This document shows, in pieces, positions 1-13,919 of a stretch of DNA of 33,185 bases; positions within the stretch are counted from its first letter, which is position 1; every line of letters begins with the position of its first letter. Under the pieces are notes generated by a model. That model did no database searches, was not told the DNA's origin, and was given only the letters and a program-made list of their open reading frames with translations. The position numbers and the translations under genes were made by a program. The DNA is from an uncultured Myxococcales bacterium (GTDB taxonomy: Bacteria > Myxococcota_A > Polyangia > Polyangiales > Houyiibacteriaceae): assembly GCA_937893795.1 (NCBI GenBank), contig CALCTH010000199.1, positions 1-33,185 on the forward strand. The letters are read 5' to 3'.

Positions 1-172
1 CCCGAGCCCGCCCGGCCCGCTGCGCCAACCGCGCCGACCGAGCTCAGCTGGAGCCGCGACGCCGAGAAGGAGCTCAAGAAGATCCCCTTCTTCGTCCGCG
101 GCAAGGCGCGACGGAACACCGAGGCCTTCGCGAAGGAGCGCGGCGCCCGGCAGATCACGCTGGAGACCCTGT

Positions 173-201
<29 letters not shown>
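1..201 (+). CDS. bchB: Light-independent protochlorophyllide reductase subunit B, C-terminal fragment (5' truncated by window edge)
   Basis: Frame 1 reads ...[53 protein letters not shown], matching the conserved BchB/ChlB C-terminal domain (KKIPFFVR); directly upstream of bchH. Not in the ORF track because it is open at the 5' end. Confidence 0.9.
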
Positions 202-4957
<4,756 letters not shown>

Positions 4958-4977
4958 GTTGGAATGAGGGCACCGCC

Positions 4978-5709
4978 ATGCCGACCACGACCACCACCAA
5001 CACCGCGCAGGAGACGGCGACGCGCTACGACGTGCGCCGGGACCAGCTCGAGGAGTACTTCGACCGCACCGCAGCCGCCGCCTGGGCGAAGCTCACGAGC
5101 GACGCGCCGGTCTCGAAGATCCGGGCCACCGTGCGCGCCGGCCGCGACCGCATGCGGGCGCTGCTCCTCTCCTACCTGCCGGACGATCTGAGCGGTCAGC
5201 GCCTGCTCGACGCGGGTTGCGGCACCGGGGCGCTGGCGCAGGAGGCCGCGCTCCGTGGCGCCGAGGTCGTGGCCGTGGACATCTCGCCCACGCTCGTGAC
5301 CCTCGCCCGGGAGCGCGTGGAGCTTCCCGAGGGGCCCGGAAGCATTCGCTTCGAGGTCGGCGACATGACCGACGTGGCGCTCGGCCGCTTCGACTGGATC
5401 GTCGCGATGGACTCGCTGATCCACTACGAGGCGGACGACCTCGAGGACCTCATCGTGCGCCTCGCGGTGCGCGCCGAGCGCGGCTTCGCCTTCACCTTCG
5501 CGCCGCGGACGCCGCTCCTCGCCGCCATGCACACGGTGGGCAAGGCCTTCCCGCGCGGCAACCGGAGCCCGGACATCGTGCCCATCTCGCCGAAGGGCAT
5601 CCGGAAGCGCCTCGAGGCACGCGAGGACCTCGCGCTCTCGCTCGGGCGCTCGGAGCGCATCGAGAGCGGCTTCTACACCTCGCAGACGCTGGAGCTGGTG
5701 CGCCCATGA
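4978..5709 (+). CDS. bchM: Magnesium-protoporphyrin IX O-methyltransferase
   Basis: 243 aa SAM methyltransferase (LLDAGCGTGALAQEAALRGAEVVAVDIS) with BchM-like N-terminus (RYDVRRDQLEEYFDRTAAAAWAKLTSDAPVSKIRATVRAGRDRM); between bchL and the lhaA-like gene. Confidence 0.95.
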   Translation: MPTTTTTNTAQETATRYDVRRDQLEEYFDRTAAAAWAKLTSDAPVSKIRATVRAGRDRMRALLLSYLPDDLSGQRLLDAGCGTGALAQEAALRGAEVVAVDISPTLVTLARERVELPEGPGSIRFEVGDMTDVALGRFDWIVAMDSLIHYEADDLEDLIVRLAVRAERGFAFTFAPRTPLLAAMHTVGKAFPRGNRSPDIVPISPKGIRKRLEAREDLALSLGRSERIESGFYTSQTLELVRP

Positions 5710-7130
5710 GCGACGAGCGGCCGCGATCGATGGTGGAGCTCTGGCGGAGCCTCGGCCCGAAGGCGTTGCCCTTCGCCGACGCGGCGTCCGACGCGCTTCC
5801 CCTCGGCCGGCTGCTCCGTCTCTCGCTCTTCCAGGTCTCCGTCGGCCTGGTCCTCGTGCTCCTCAACGGGACCATCAACCGCGTCATGATTGTCGAGCTC
5901 GGCATCCCCGCGTGGATGGTGGCCGGGCTCGTCGCGCTCCCGATCCTCTTTGCGCCGGCGCGGGCGCTCATCGGCTACCGCTCGGACGCCTACCGCTCGG
6001 CCCTCGGCTGGCGCCGCGTGCCCTTCCTCTGGCTCGGCTCGCTCATCCAGTTCGGCGGCCTCGCGATCCTTCCCTTCGCGCTGATGCTGCTCAGCGGCGG
6101 CGCCTCGAACGCACCCGAGCACCTCGGCGAGATCGCGGCGGCGAGCGCGTTCCTGCTCATCGGCGTCGGCATGCACACGGTGCAGACGGCGGGCCTCGCG
6201 CTCGCGACGGACATCGCGCCGGAGGACACGCGACCCCGGGTCGTCGCGCTGCTCTACGTGATGCTCCTCGTCGGCATGGTGGGCGCGTCGCTCTTCTTCG
6301 GCGCCTTCCTGGACCCCTTCGGTTACGAGCGCCTTGTCCAGGTCATCCAGGGCGCCGCGGTCATCACGCTGCTCTGCAATCTCGTCGCGCTCTGGAAGCA
6401 GGAGCAGCGCGGCCAGTACCCGAAGGACGCGCCCAAGGAGCCGCCCTTCCGCGAGGCCTTGGGCGCGCTGCTCCGCGAACGGCGCACCTCACGCCTGCTC
6501 TGGGCCGTCGGCCTCGGCGGTGCCGGCTTCAGCATGCAGGACATCCTGCTCGAGCCCTACGGCGGCGAGATGCTCGGCATGAGCGTCGCGGGCACCACCG
6601 TGCTGACGGCGATGATGGCCGGCGGCACGCTCGTGGGCCTGTTCATCGCGTCCCGGCAGATCGGCAAGGGCATGGACGCGCATCGCCTCGCAGCCTTCGG
6701 TGTGCTCCTCGGCATCTTCGGCTTCTCGGCGGTCATCTTCGCCGCGCCGCTGCGCTCGGTGCTCCTCTTCCAAGCCGGCACCACCCTCATCGGCTTCGGC
6801 GGTGGCTGGTTCAGCGTCGGGACGCTCATCGCGTCCATGGCCGCCTCGGAAGGCGGAAAGAGCGGCGTGGTCATCGGCGCCTGGGGTGCCGTGCAGGCCA
6901 CCGTCGCCGGCCTGGGCATCGCGCTCGGCGGCGCGCTCCGCGACGCCATCCAAACCCTCGCCGTCGGCGGCGAGCTGGGCCCGGGCCTCGCCGAGGCCTA
7001 CGTGGGCTACAGCTTCGTCTACCACGTCGAGATTGCACTTCTTTTCGGGACCCTCGTGGCCATCGGGCCCCTCGTTCGTGCCGGCGAACGGGGTCCGACC
7101 CGCTTCGGTCTCGCCGAGCTCCCCGGCTGA
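5706..7130 (+). CDS. lhaA: PucC/LhaA/Bch2-family MFS-type light-harvesting complex assembly protein
   Basis: MSDERPRSMVELWRSLGPKALPFADAASDALPLGRLLRLSLFQVSVGLVLVLLNGTINRVMIVELGIPAWMVAGLVALPILFAPARALIGYRSD; multipass protein; ATGA overlap with bchM; position before puhA. Confidence 0.92.
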   Translation: MSDERPRSMVELWRSLGPKALPFADAASDALPLGRLLRLSLFQVSVGLVLVLLNGTINRVMIVELGIPAWMVAGLVALPILFAPARALIGYRSDAYRSALGWRRVPFLWLGSLIQFGGLAILPFALMLLSGGASNAPEHLGEIAAASAFLLIGVGMHTVQTAGLALATDIAPEDTRPRVVALLYVMLLVGMVGASLFFGAFLDPFGYERLVQVIQGAAVITLLCNLVALWKQEQRGQYPKDAPKEPPFREALGALLRERRTSRLLWAVGLGGAGFSMQDILLEPYGGEMLGMSVAGTTVLTAMMAGGTLVGLFIASRQIGKGMDAHRLAAFGVLLGIFGFSAVIFAAPLRSVLLFQAGTTLIGFGGGWFSVGTLIASMAASEGGKSGVVIGAWGAVQATVAGLGIALGGALRDAIQTLAVGGELGPGLAEAYVGYSFVYHVEIALLFGTLVAIGPLVRAGERGPTRFGLAELPG

Positions 7131-7170
7131 GCTCATCGCGTCGAAACCCGAACCTCGAGAGCCGCTCACC

Positions 7171-7950
7171 ATGATCACCGAACACATCGACTTCGCGCAG
7201 GTCGTTCTCTATCTCTTCTGGGCCTTCTTCATCGGACTCATCTACTGGATCCGAAAAGAGGACCGCCGGGAGGGCTACCCGCTCGAGGCGGACTCGCCGC
7301 GGCGCATCGGCCGGACCACGAACACGCTCTTCGCCAAGCCGAAGACCTACCTTCGCCCGGACGGCAGCACCTACACGGCGCCGAACTTCGACCGGGACGA
7401 GCGGGAGTTCCCCATCGAGCGCACGGCGCTGAGCAACGGCTCGCCGAGCGAGCCCGTGGGGGACCCCATGCTGGCCGCGGTGGGCCCGAGCGCCTTCGCG
7501 TCCCGCGAGGCACACGTGGAGCTGCTCATCGACGGACGCGACCAGATCGTGCCGATGCGCGTCGACGAGGGCTACGAGGTCGTCGGCGGCGGTGACGTAC
7601 GCGGCTGGCCCATCGTGGGCGCCGACGGCGAGGTGGCCGGGACCATCAAGGACATCTGGGTCGACCGCGCGGACATGCTCGTGCGCTACCTCGAGTTCGA
7701 GCTCAACGAGGCCGCGGGCGGCGACCAGGCCGGGACGCGGCGTCTCGTCCCGATTCAGATGGGCCTCGTGCGCCGCGGGAGCCGGCGGCCGTGCTTCGAG
7801 GTCGAGGCCATGCGCCTGAACCAGTTCGTGCACGTGCCGACGCTCGGCGAGGCGGAGCGCGCCACCCTCGATGAGGAGGAGCGCATCGGTGCCTATTACG
7901 CCGGCGCGCGCCTCTACGCGACGCAGAAGATGCGGGAGCCCTTGGTGTGA
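7171..7950 (+). CDS. puhA: Photosynthetic reaction centre H subunit
   Basis: MITEHIDFAQVVLYLFWAFFIGLIYWIRKEDRREGYPLE; single N-terminal TM helix plus PRC-barrel region (DIWVDRADMLVRYLEFEL). Confidence 0.95.
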   Translation: MITEHIDFAQVVLYLFWAFFIGLIYWIRKEDRREGYPLEADSPRRIGRTTNTLFAKPKTYLRPDGSTYTAPNFDRDEREFPIERTALSNGSPSEPVGDPMLAAVGPSAFASREAHVELLIDGRDQIVPMRVDEGYEVVGGGDVRGWPIVGADGEVAGTIKDIWVDRADMLVRYLEFELNEAAGGDQAGTRRLVPIQMGLVRRGSRRPCFEVEAMRLNQFVHVPTLGEAERATLDEEERIGAYYAGARLYATQKMREPLV

Positions 7951-8636
7951 CGGACCATCCGGAGATCGAGCCCGTCCACGGGCTCCCGAAGCGCTTGCCG
8001 CCGGGCGAGGAGGTGCTCTGGCAGGGCCGTCCGAGCTGGCGCTCCCTGGCGCGGCAGGTCTTTCGCCTGCGCTGGCTGACCTTCTACTTCGCGCTCCTCG
8101 TGGTCGCGCGCATCGCCGTGGCGGTGAGCGAGAACCAGGGCGAGCTCGGAGGCCAGCACGTGGGGCATATGATCGTGCTCTTCGGCGGATGCCTCGCGCT
8201 CCTGTGCTTCATGGGCTGGCTCCAGGCGCAGGTCACCGTCTACACGATCACGAACCGGCGCATCGTGATGCGCATCGGCGTGGCGCTCTCGCTGCACCTG
8301 AACCTGCCCTTCAAGCGCCTCGCGGCGGCCGACCTGGTGCTCCGGAAGCCGAACGACGGCGACGTGGTGCTCCGGCTCTCCGCGCCGGAGCGGGTGCGGT
8401 GGATGGTGCTCTGGCCGCATGCGCGGGGCTTCGTGGCGGCGCGACCGGCGCTCCGCAGCCTTCGCGAGCCGGAGAAGGTGGCGGGCATTCTCAAGGACGC
8501 CGTCGCTGCCTGGGCCGAGCAGGACGTGGGCTCCATCGAGGTCACGCGGCGGCCGCAGGCGCCCTCGCCGGAGCGCACGCCGGTTTCCAGCGGGCTGCCC
8601 GCGGGCGGACAGCTCCACCCCGAGCTCGGAGGCTGA
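7947..8636 (+). CDS. puhB: Photosynthetic complex assembly protein PuhB (PH-domain membrane protein)
   Basis: GTGA overlap with puhA; PPGEEVLWQGRPSWRSLARQVFRLRWLTFYFALLVVARIAVAV; PuhB-like TM/PH architecture. Confidence 0.9.
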   Translation: MTDHPEIEPVHGLPKRLPPGEEVLWQGRPSWRSLARQVFRLRWLTFYFALLVVARIAVAVSENQGELGGQHVGHMIVLFGGCLALLCFMGWLQAQVTVYTITNRRIVMRIGVALSLHLNLPFKRLAAADLVLRKPNDGDVVLRLSAPERVRWMVLWPHARGFVAARPALRSLREPEKVAGILKDAVAAWAEQDVGSIEVTRRPQAPSPERTPVSSGLPAGGQLHPELGG

Positions 8637-8639
8637 GCC

Positions 8640-9137
8640 ATGGCGCATCACGACGAGATCATCGTTCCGAAGCCGGTGCTCATCGCGACGGGCGTCCTGA
8701 TGCTCACGAGCCTGATCATCGCCGGCACGGCGCGGAGCGCGAACCTCGAGGCCGCCGCGCGCGAGCCGCTTCCCCGGCCGGAAACCGCCCTCCTCCTCAC
8801 GTTCGGGGAGCAGGAGGACGGGAGCCTGACGGTGGAGCGCTCCGACGGCATGACGGTCACCGTCCCGGAGGAGAGCAAGGGCTTCGTCGGCGGCGTTCTC
8901 CGGACCTTCACGCGCGTCCGGCAGCGCGCCCATGAGGACGTGAACGCGCCCCTCGAGCTCGGCCTCTACGCGAGCGGCGCGCTCGTGCTCACGGACCCAG
9001 CGACCGGCGAGCGCGTTCCCCTCGACTCCTTCGGGCCCACCAACCGGCGGGCCTTCGCGCAGCTTCTCGCGCTGCCCGGTGTGCCGACGGCACCCGATCC
9101 GACGGCGCGGAACCACGAAACGGAGGCCACGCGATGA
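8640..9137 (+). CDS. puhC: Photosynthetic complex assembly protein PuhC
   Basis: Single N-terminal TM (MAHHDEIIVPKPVLIATGVLMLTSLIIAGTARS) then periplasmic domain; directly after puhB. Confidence 0.87.
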   Translation: MAHHDEIIVPKPVLIATGVLMLTSLIIAGTARSANLEAAAREPLPRPETALLLTFGEQEDGSLTVERSDGMTVTVPEESKGFVGGVLRTFTRVRQRAHEDVNAPLELGLYASGALVLTDPATGERVPLDSFGPTNRRAFAQLLALPGVPTAPDPTARNHETEATR

Positions 9138-9427
9138 GCCGCTTCTTCCCGCACACCTTCGACGTGCCCTGCACGCTGCGCGTCGCCCACACCATGGACG
9201 AGTTCACGGCCAACGTGGAGCTCGACGGCGTCGACCCGGAGCCCGGCGACAGCGTGCTGGTGCACGGCAAGGCGCCCTCGCTCCGCTTCGGCGACGTCCT
9301 CGTCGAGCGTCGCCAGGCCACCGTGCGCCGCGCCGGTTGGCTCGAGCGCACGTGGACCCGTCTCACCGGAGACTTCGAATGCCTCGAGCTGCTCGAGGTC
9401 AGCTTCACGGACAGGAGAACGCTATGA
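9134..9427 (+). CDS. Small conserved photosynthesis-cluster protein (97 aa, 'orf97') between puhC and acsF
   Basis: ATGA overlaps with both neighbours; MSRFFPHTFDVPCTLRVAHTMDEFTANVELDGVDPEPGDSVLVHGKAPSLRFGDVLVERRQ. Small ORFs are known in this puhC-acsF position in other purple bacteria. Confidence 0.75.
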   Translation: MSRFFPHTFDVPCTLRVAHTMDEFTANVELDGVDPEPGDSVLVHGKAPSLRFGDVLVERRQATVRRAGWLERTWTRLTGDFECLELLEVSFTDRRTL

Positions 9428-10494
9428 CAGCCGCGACGACCCCGCTGGCGGCGGCGCCGCCAAACGACACCACGCGCATGGCCGTGGAGACCACCGCGCT
9501 CAGCCCGCGCTTCTACACGACCGACGTGAAGGGCATGAACGCCCTCGACATCGAGAGCGTGCGCACGGAGTGGGATGCGCTCATGGCCGAGTTCGCGGCG
9601 GACAAGAACTTCGGTCACTTCAAGCGGAACGACGACTGGCAGGTCGACCCCGCGCTGCTCTCGGACGAGCTCCGAAAGGAGATGGTCGACTTCATGGTGA
9701 GCTCGCTGACCGCCGAGTTCTCCGGGTGCGTGCTCTACGCGGAGCTTCACAAGAAGGGCTTCAACCCGGACATGAAGATGCTCTTCAAGTATCTCGCGCG
9801 CGACGAGTCGCGGCACGCGGGGTTCATCAACGAGTGCCTTCGGGACTTCGACGTCCAGGTCGACATGAGCTTCCTCGTCAAGGAGAAGAAGTACACGCAC
9901 TTCTCGCCCAAGTTCATCCTCTACGCCACCTACCTGAGCGAGAAGATCGGCTACGCGCGCTACATCCGCATCTACCGGCATCTCGAGCAGAACCCGGACC
10001 ACCAGTTCCACCCGATCTTCCAGAAGTTCTTCCGGTGGTGCAACGACGAGTTCAAGCACGGGGAGGCGCTCGCGCTCATCCTTCGCGCGAACCCGAAGCT
10101 GCTACAGGGCCGCAACCGCCTCTGGATCCGCTTCTTCCAGCTCGCGGTCTTCGCGACGATGTACGTCCGGGACCACAGTCGCCCGGCCTTCCACGAGGGC
10201 CTCGGCATCGATCCCGAGGAGTACGGCATGGACGTCTTCCGCATCACGGCGGAGATCTCCAAGCAGGTCTTCCCGGACATTCTCGACGTCGACAACCCGA
10301 AGTTCCTCGAGGGGCTGCGGAAGCTTCATTCGCTGGCGCTGCGCATCGAGGAGACCTCGAAGAAGGGCTTCTTCGGGAAGCTCCGGGCGATTCCGCTGAA
10401 GCTCGGCGTCGCAGCCACCTTTCTCAAGCTCTACTTCCTGCCGACGAAATCCAACGCGCTTCCATCCGAGATCCGCACCGCGCCCGCCTGGTGA
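9424..10494 (+). CDS. acsF: Aerobic Mg-protoporphyrin IX monomethyl ester oxidative cyclase
   Basis: Diiron protein with FSGCVLYAELHKKGFNPDMKMLFKYLARDESRHAGFINECLRDF and FRWCNDEFKHGEALALILRANPKLL; strong AcsF/CRD1 match. Confidence 0.96.
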   Translation: MTAATTPLAAAPPNDTTRMAVETTALSPRFYTTDVKGMNALDIESVRTEWDALMAEFAADKNFGHFKRNDDWQVDPALLSDELRKEMVDFMVSSLTAEFSGCVLYAELHKKGFNPDMKMLFKYLARDESRHAGFINECLRDFDVQVDMSFLVKEKKYTHFSPKFILYATYLSEKIGYARYIRIYRHLEQNPDHQFHPIFQKFFRWCNDEFKHGEALALILRANPKLLQGRNRLWIRFFQLAVFATMYVRDHSRPAFHEGLGIDPEEYGMDVFRITAEISKQVFPDILDVDNPKFLEGLRKLHSLALRIEETSKKGFFGKLRAIPLKLGVAATFLKLYFLPTKSNALPSEIRTAPAW

Positions 10495-10534
10495 GAGCGG
10501 GACTGAAGGAACAGAGGACCGACGAGCGAGGGCC

Positions 10535-11335
10535 ATGAACGAACACGTCGCAGCCGCACTTTTCGTGGTGGGAGCCTGGTGGTTGAGCACCGGGCTCGTG
10601 CTGCGTCTCGTGTGGCTCGGCGCGCGGACACACGCGCGTAGTCTCCTCGCGCTGAGCGTGCTCTCGCTCGGCGGCCTCGGCGCCATCGCGTGGTCGGCGC
10701 AGCAGGCCACGGTGACGGGCGCCTACGTGAGCTTCGCCGGCGCCCTGGTCGTGTGGGCGTGGCACGAGCTCACCTTCCTCCTCGGGGTGGTGACGGGGCC
10801 GCGGCACGCGCCCTGCCCCCCCGACGCGACGGGCTTTCGTCGCTTCCGGCTGGCGGCGGCGACGTTGATTCACCATGAGCTGCTGCTGGCGGCGAGCGCG
10901 GGCGGCTTGGTCGCGGCCACCTGGGGCGCCCCGAACCAGGTCGCGGCGCAGACCTTCGTGGCGCTCTGGGCGCTTCGCCTCTCGGCGAAGCTCAACGTCT
11001 TCCTCGGCGTGCGCAGCTTCGCGGACGAGCTGGTGCCCGAGCGGCTCCGCTATCTCCTCGGGTACTTCCGCCGCGACCGGCTGAGCCCGCTCATGCCCGC
11101 GTCCTTCGTGCTGGCGGGCGGCTTCGCCGGGCTCGCCTTCCGCGAGGCCTTCGCGTCGGACGCGAGCCCCTTCGTCGCGGCGGGGCAGACGATGGTCGCG
11201 TCGCTGATTCTGCTCGGGCTTCTCGAGCACCTCTTCCTGACGCTCCCGCTCCCCGACGCGGCGCTCTGGCGCTGGGCGGTGAACGAGCGCGAACGGCCGC
11301 CGCTGGGGTCCACGTTGCAGGAGGACAGGCCATGA
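10535..11335 (+). CDS. puhE: Putative photosynthetic complex assembly protein PuhE (DUF3623-type membrane protein)
   Basis: MNEHVAAALFVVGAWWLSTGLVLRLVWLGARTHARSLLALSVLSL...AWHELTFLLGVVTGPRHAPCPPDA...FVALWALRLSAKLNVFLGVRSFADELVPERLRYLLGYFRRD; position after acsF. Confidence 0.9.
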   Translation: MNEHVAAALFVVGAWWLSTGLVLRLVWLGARTHARSLLALSVLSLGGLGAIAWSAQQATVTGAYVSFAGALVVWAWHELTFLLGVVTGPRHAPCPPDATGFRRFRLAAATLIHHELLLAASAGGLVAATWGAPNQVAAQTFVALWALRLSAKLNVFLGVRSFADELVPERLRYLLGYFRRDRLSPLMPASFVLAGGFAGLAFREAFASDASPFVAAGQTMVASLILLGLLEHLFLTLPLPDAALWRWAVNERERPPLGSTLQEDRP

Positions 11336-11609
11336 GCTCCTGGTACGCGGCGAAGCCCCCTGATCGGGGACCATTCGAGCCTTTCGGGCCCCGAAGCGTC
11401 CCCAGTCTGGGAGATTTCTTCGTCAAAACCTTCGAACTAACCTTGGCTCCTTCGATGAATTCCGGGTTTGGAGACCCGGGATGGGGGAGGCCATGGGCCA
11501 GCGCGCGATGGGATTGCGAAACAGAGGGGTGGCTGCCTTTGGAGGCCCCGCGGGGGCCCGGAGCGGCCTATGGGGGACGCTCCGGCGCCCCGGCCTGGGG
11601 GATGAGCTC

Positions 11610-12350
11610 ATGAGCACCATCGAGGCTCAGATCATCCCGCGGCTGATGCTCGCGCACCGTACGGGCGACGAGCCGCTGAACGGGGCCACACCGGCGAACG
11701 ACGCGCGGCTGCCGCCGACGGACGCCGAGGTAACGCGCTGTGCACAGCTCGCGGTCTCCCAGGACACGACGGCGCTCCGTGAGCTCTTCGCGACGCTCGT
11801 GAGCCAGGGCCTCACGCAGGAGTCCTTGCTGCTTCACCTCGTCGCACCCGCGGCGCGGATGCTCGGCGATCAGTGGCTGGAGGATACGCGGAGCTTCGTG
11901 GACGTGACGGTCGGCCTCGGCACGCTCCAGCGCAGCGTCACCCAGCTCTGCCGCCACAGCGAGCCGCCCGGCCACCGTGGCCTCGTGATCCTGCTAGCCG
12001 CGCCGGGCGAGCAGCACACGCTCGGCGTGCACGTGGTGGCCGAGATCCTCCGCCGCGAGGGCTGGGGCGCTCAGGTCGAGACCGGCGTCGACGCCAGCGG
12101 CCTCGCCGACCTCGTCGCCAACGAATACGTCGAGATGGTCGGGCTGAGCATCAGCCACGCCGATCTCATCCCCACCCTCGCGCCGGTGCTCGAGACCGCG
12201 CGCGAGGCCTCGCTGAATCGCAACCTCCGCTTCATCGTCGGAGGCTGTGAGGATCTCGCCGCTCACGCCGAGTCCCTCGGCGTGACCTATTGCCGGTGCG
12301 CAGAAGACGCGCTGGCGCAGCTTCCGAAGAAGCCACGGTTGGTGCGCTGA
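11610..12350 (+). CDS. aerR: PpaA/AerR-type cobalamin-binding-domain regulator of photosynthesis genes
   Basis: MSTIEAQIIPRLMLAHR...LLHLVAPAARMLGDQWLEDTRSFVDVTVGLGTLQRSV...LLAAPGEQHTLGVHVVAEILRREGWGAQVETG...VGLSISHADLIPTL; B12-binding fold, adjacent to ppsR. ATG at 11610 chosen. Confidence 0.88.
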   Translation: MSTIEAQIIPRLMLAHRTGDEPLNGATPANDARLPPTDAEVTRCAQLAVSQDTTALRELFATLVSQGLTQESLLLHLVAPAARMLGDQWLEDTRSFVDVTVGLGTLQRSVTQLCRHSEPPGHRGLVILLAAPGEQHTLGVHVVAEILRREGWGAQVETGVDASGLADLVANEYVEMVGLSISHADLIPTLAPVLETAREASLNRNLRFIVGGCEDLAAHAESLGVTYCRCAEDALAQLPKKPRLVR

Positions 12351-12413
12351 CTTCTCGGGCGCCCTGACCACCTGTTCCGCCCTGACAACCGTCCACGCTG
12401 ATGGAGACCTTTC

Positions 12414-13808
12414 GTGGAGCCCGGTAGCAACGACGTACCCAACCTCCTCGCCGACGCCTGGCCCGTGGCGTCGCGGGTCGTGGCGTCGTCCGCCGACGTG
12501 GCTTTCATCGTGGACCGCGCAGGCCTCATCGAGGACGTCTGGGTCGGTCCCACGCTCCGCACGGAGGCCTCCTGGGACTCGCTCGCCGGCCGGCGCTGGA
12601 GCGAGACCGTGCTCCGGGACAGTACGCGCAAGGCCGAGCAGCTCCTGAAGGACGCCTTCGACGGGCACACCGTGCAGCCACGCGAAATCAACCTGCGCGT
12701 CGGCGCGGGGGCCGAGTTCCCGCTGCGCTGCAGCGGCGCGAAGATCGACGACGAGCGCGTGGTGGTGCCCGCCTCGGACCTCCGGCCGCTGGCGGAGCTG
12801 CAGCAGCGCCTCGTGAGCGCGCAGCAGGCCATGGACCTCGAGTACCGGCGGCTCCGCCAGGCGGACACGCGCTACCGCGTGCTCTTCCACGTCTGCGCGG
12901 AGGGTGTGCTCGTGGTGCGCGGCGAAGATCGCGTGGTGGTCGAGGCCAACCCGGCCGCCGCCTCGCTCCTCGGGAAATCCGCCGACGCGATTCAGGGCAA
13001 GGGCCTGCACACGCTCTTCGCGTCGAGCTCGCGCGACCGGCTCTCCTCCTTCCTCGGGGCCGTCGAAGCCGGCGCGGACGTCAACGTGGAGCTCACGCCG
13101 CGCTCGAGCGAGCTGCCGCTGAGCGTGGGGGCGTCGACCTTCCGGCAGTCGGGCACGGTGCTGCTGCTCGTGCGGCTGTGGCCCTCGGGGGCTCTGGCGG
13201 CGAAGGACCATGGGGACGGCCGCCTGCTCAAGGCCCTAGAGTCCCTGCCGGACGGCTTCGTGGTCACGGGGGAGGACCTCCGCATCCTCAACGCGAACCC
13301 CGCCTTCTGTGACCTGGTCCAGCGCGCCGACGAGGCGCAGGTCGTGGGCCGGACCCTCGACGACTGGCTGGGACGGCCCGGCGTGGACCTCAACATCATC
13401 GTCGCGAACCTCCGCGAGCACGGCGTGGTCCGGGACTTCGCGACGATCGTTCGCGGCGACTTCGGCCAGGAGCAAGAGGCCATCGTCACGGCCGTCGCCG
13501 CGAACGAAGGCGACACGCAGACCTACGGCTTCACCATTCGCCCGGTCTCGTCGCGCGTGGCCGAGCCGCCGACCTCGACCTTCCTTCCCCGCTCCGTCGA
13601 GCAGCTCCGCGGCCTCGTGGGCCGGGTCTCCCTCAAGGAGATCGTGAAGGAGTCGGCGGACCTCATCGAGCGCCTCTGCATCGAGGCGGCCCTCGACGTG
13701 AGCAGCAACAACCGCGCGGCCGCCGCCCAGCTCCTCGGCCTGAGCCGCCAGAGCCTCTACTCGAAGCTCCGCCGCCACGGCATCGGCGACCCGAGCCCCT
13801 CGAGCTAG
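12414..13808 (+). CDS. ppsR: PpsR/CrtJ-type transcriptional repressor (PAS domains plus C-terminal Fis-type HTH)
   Basis: GTG start; PAS-like segments (DVAFIVDRAGLIEDVWVG; RYRVLFHVCAEGVLVV; LPDGFVVTGEDLRILNANPAFCDLVQ); C-terminal ERLCIEAALDVSSNNRAAAAQLLGLSRQSLYSKLRRHGI, including the HTH cysteine typical of CrtJ/PpsR. Confidence 0.93.
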   Translation: MEPGSNDVPNLLADAWPVASRVVASSADVAFIVDRAGLIEDVWVGPTLRTEASWDSLAGRRWSETVLRDSTRKAEQLLKDAFDGHTVQPREINLRVGAGAEFPLRCSGAKIDDERVVVPASDLRPLAELQQRLVSAQQAMDLEYRRLRQADTRYRVLFHVCAEGVLVVRGEDRVVVEANPAAASLLGKSADAIQGKGLHTLFASSSRDRLSSFLGAVEAGADVNVELTPRSSELPLSVGASTFRQSGTVLLLVRLWPSGALAAKDHGDGRLLKALESLPDGFVVTGEDLRILNANPAFCDLVQRADEAQVVGRTLDDWLGRPGVDLNIIVANLREHGVVRDFATIVRGDFGQEQEAIVTAVAANEGDTQTYGFTIRPVSSRVAEPPTSTFLPRSVEQLRGLVGRVSLKEIVKESADLIERLCIEAALDVSSNNRAAAAQLLGLSRQSLYSKLRRHGIGDPSPSS

Positions 13809-13919
13809 CTCACGAATTCGCGCGGCGAGCCCCCTTCGAGTCGGACGCGAAGGCGTTGGGCGCTTCCATGGGCGGCGCCGCGCGGCCGTAAGGACCCATC
13901 GGTCTGGTAGTCTCTTGGC

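Noticed and set aside
12361-12390. Imperfect direct repeat CGCCCTGAC[C/A]ACC upstream of ppsR
   Set aside because: Only about 12 of 18 positions match in GC-rich DNA; could be chance, and no match to a known operator spacing.
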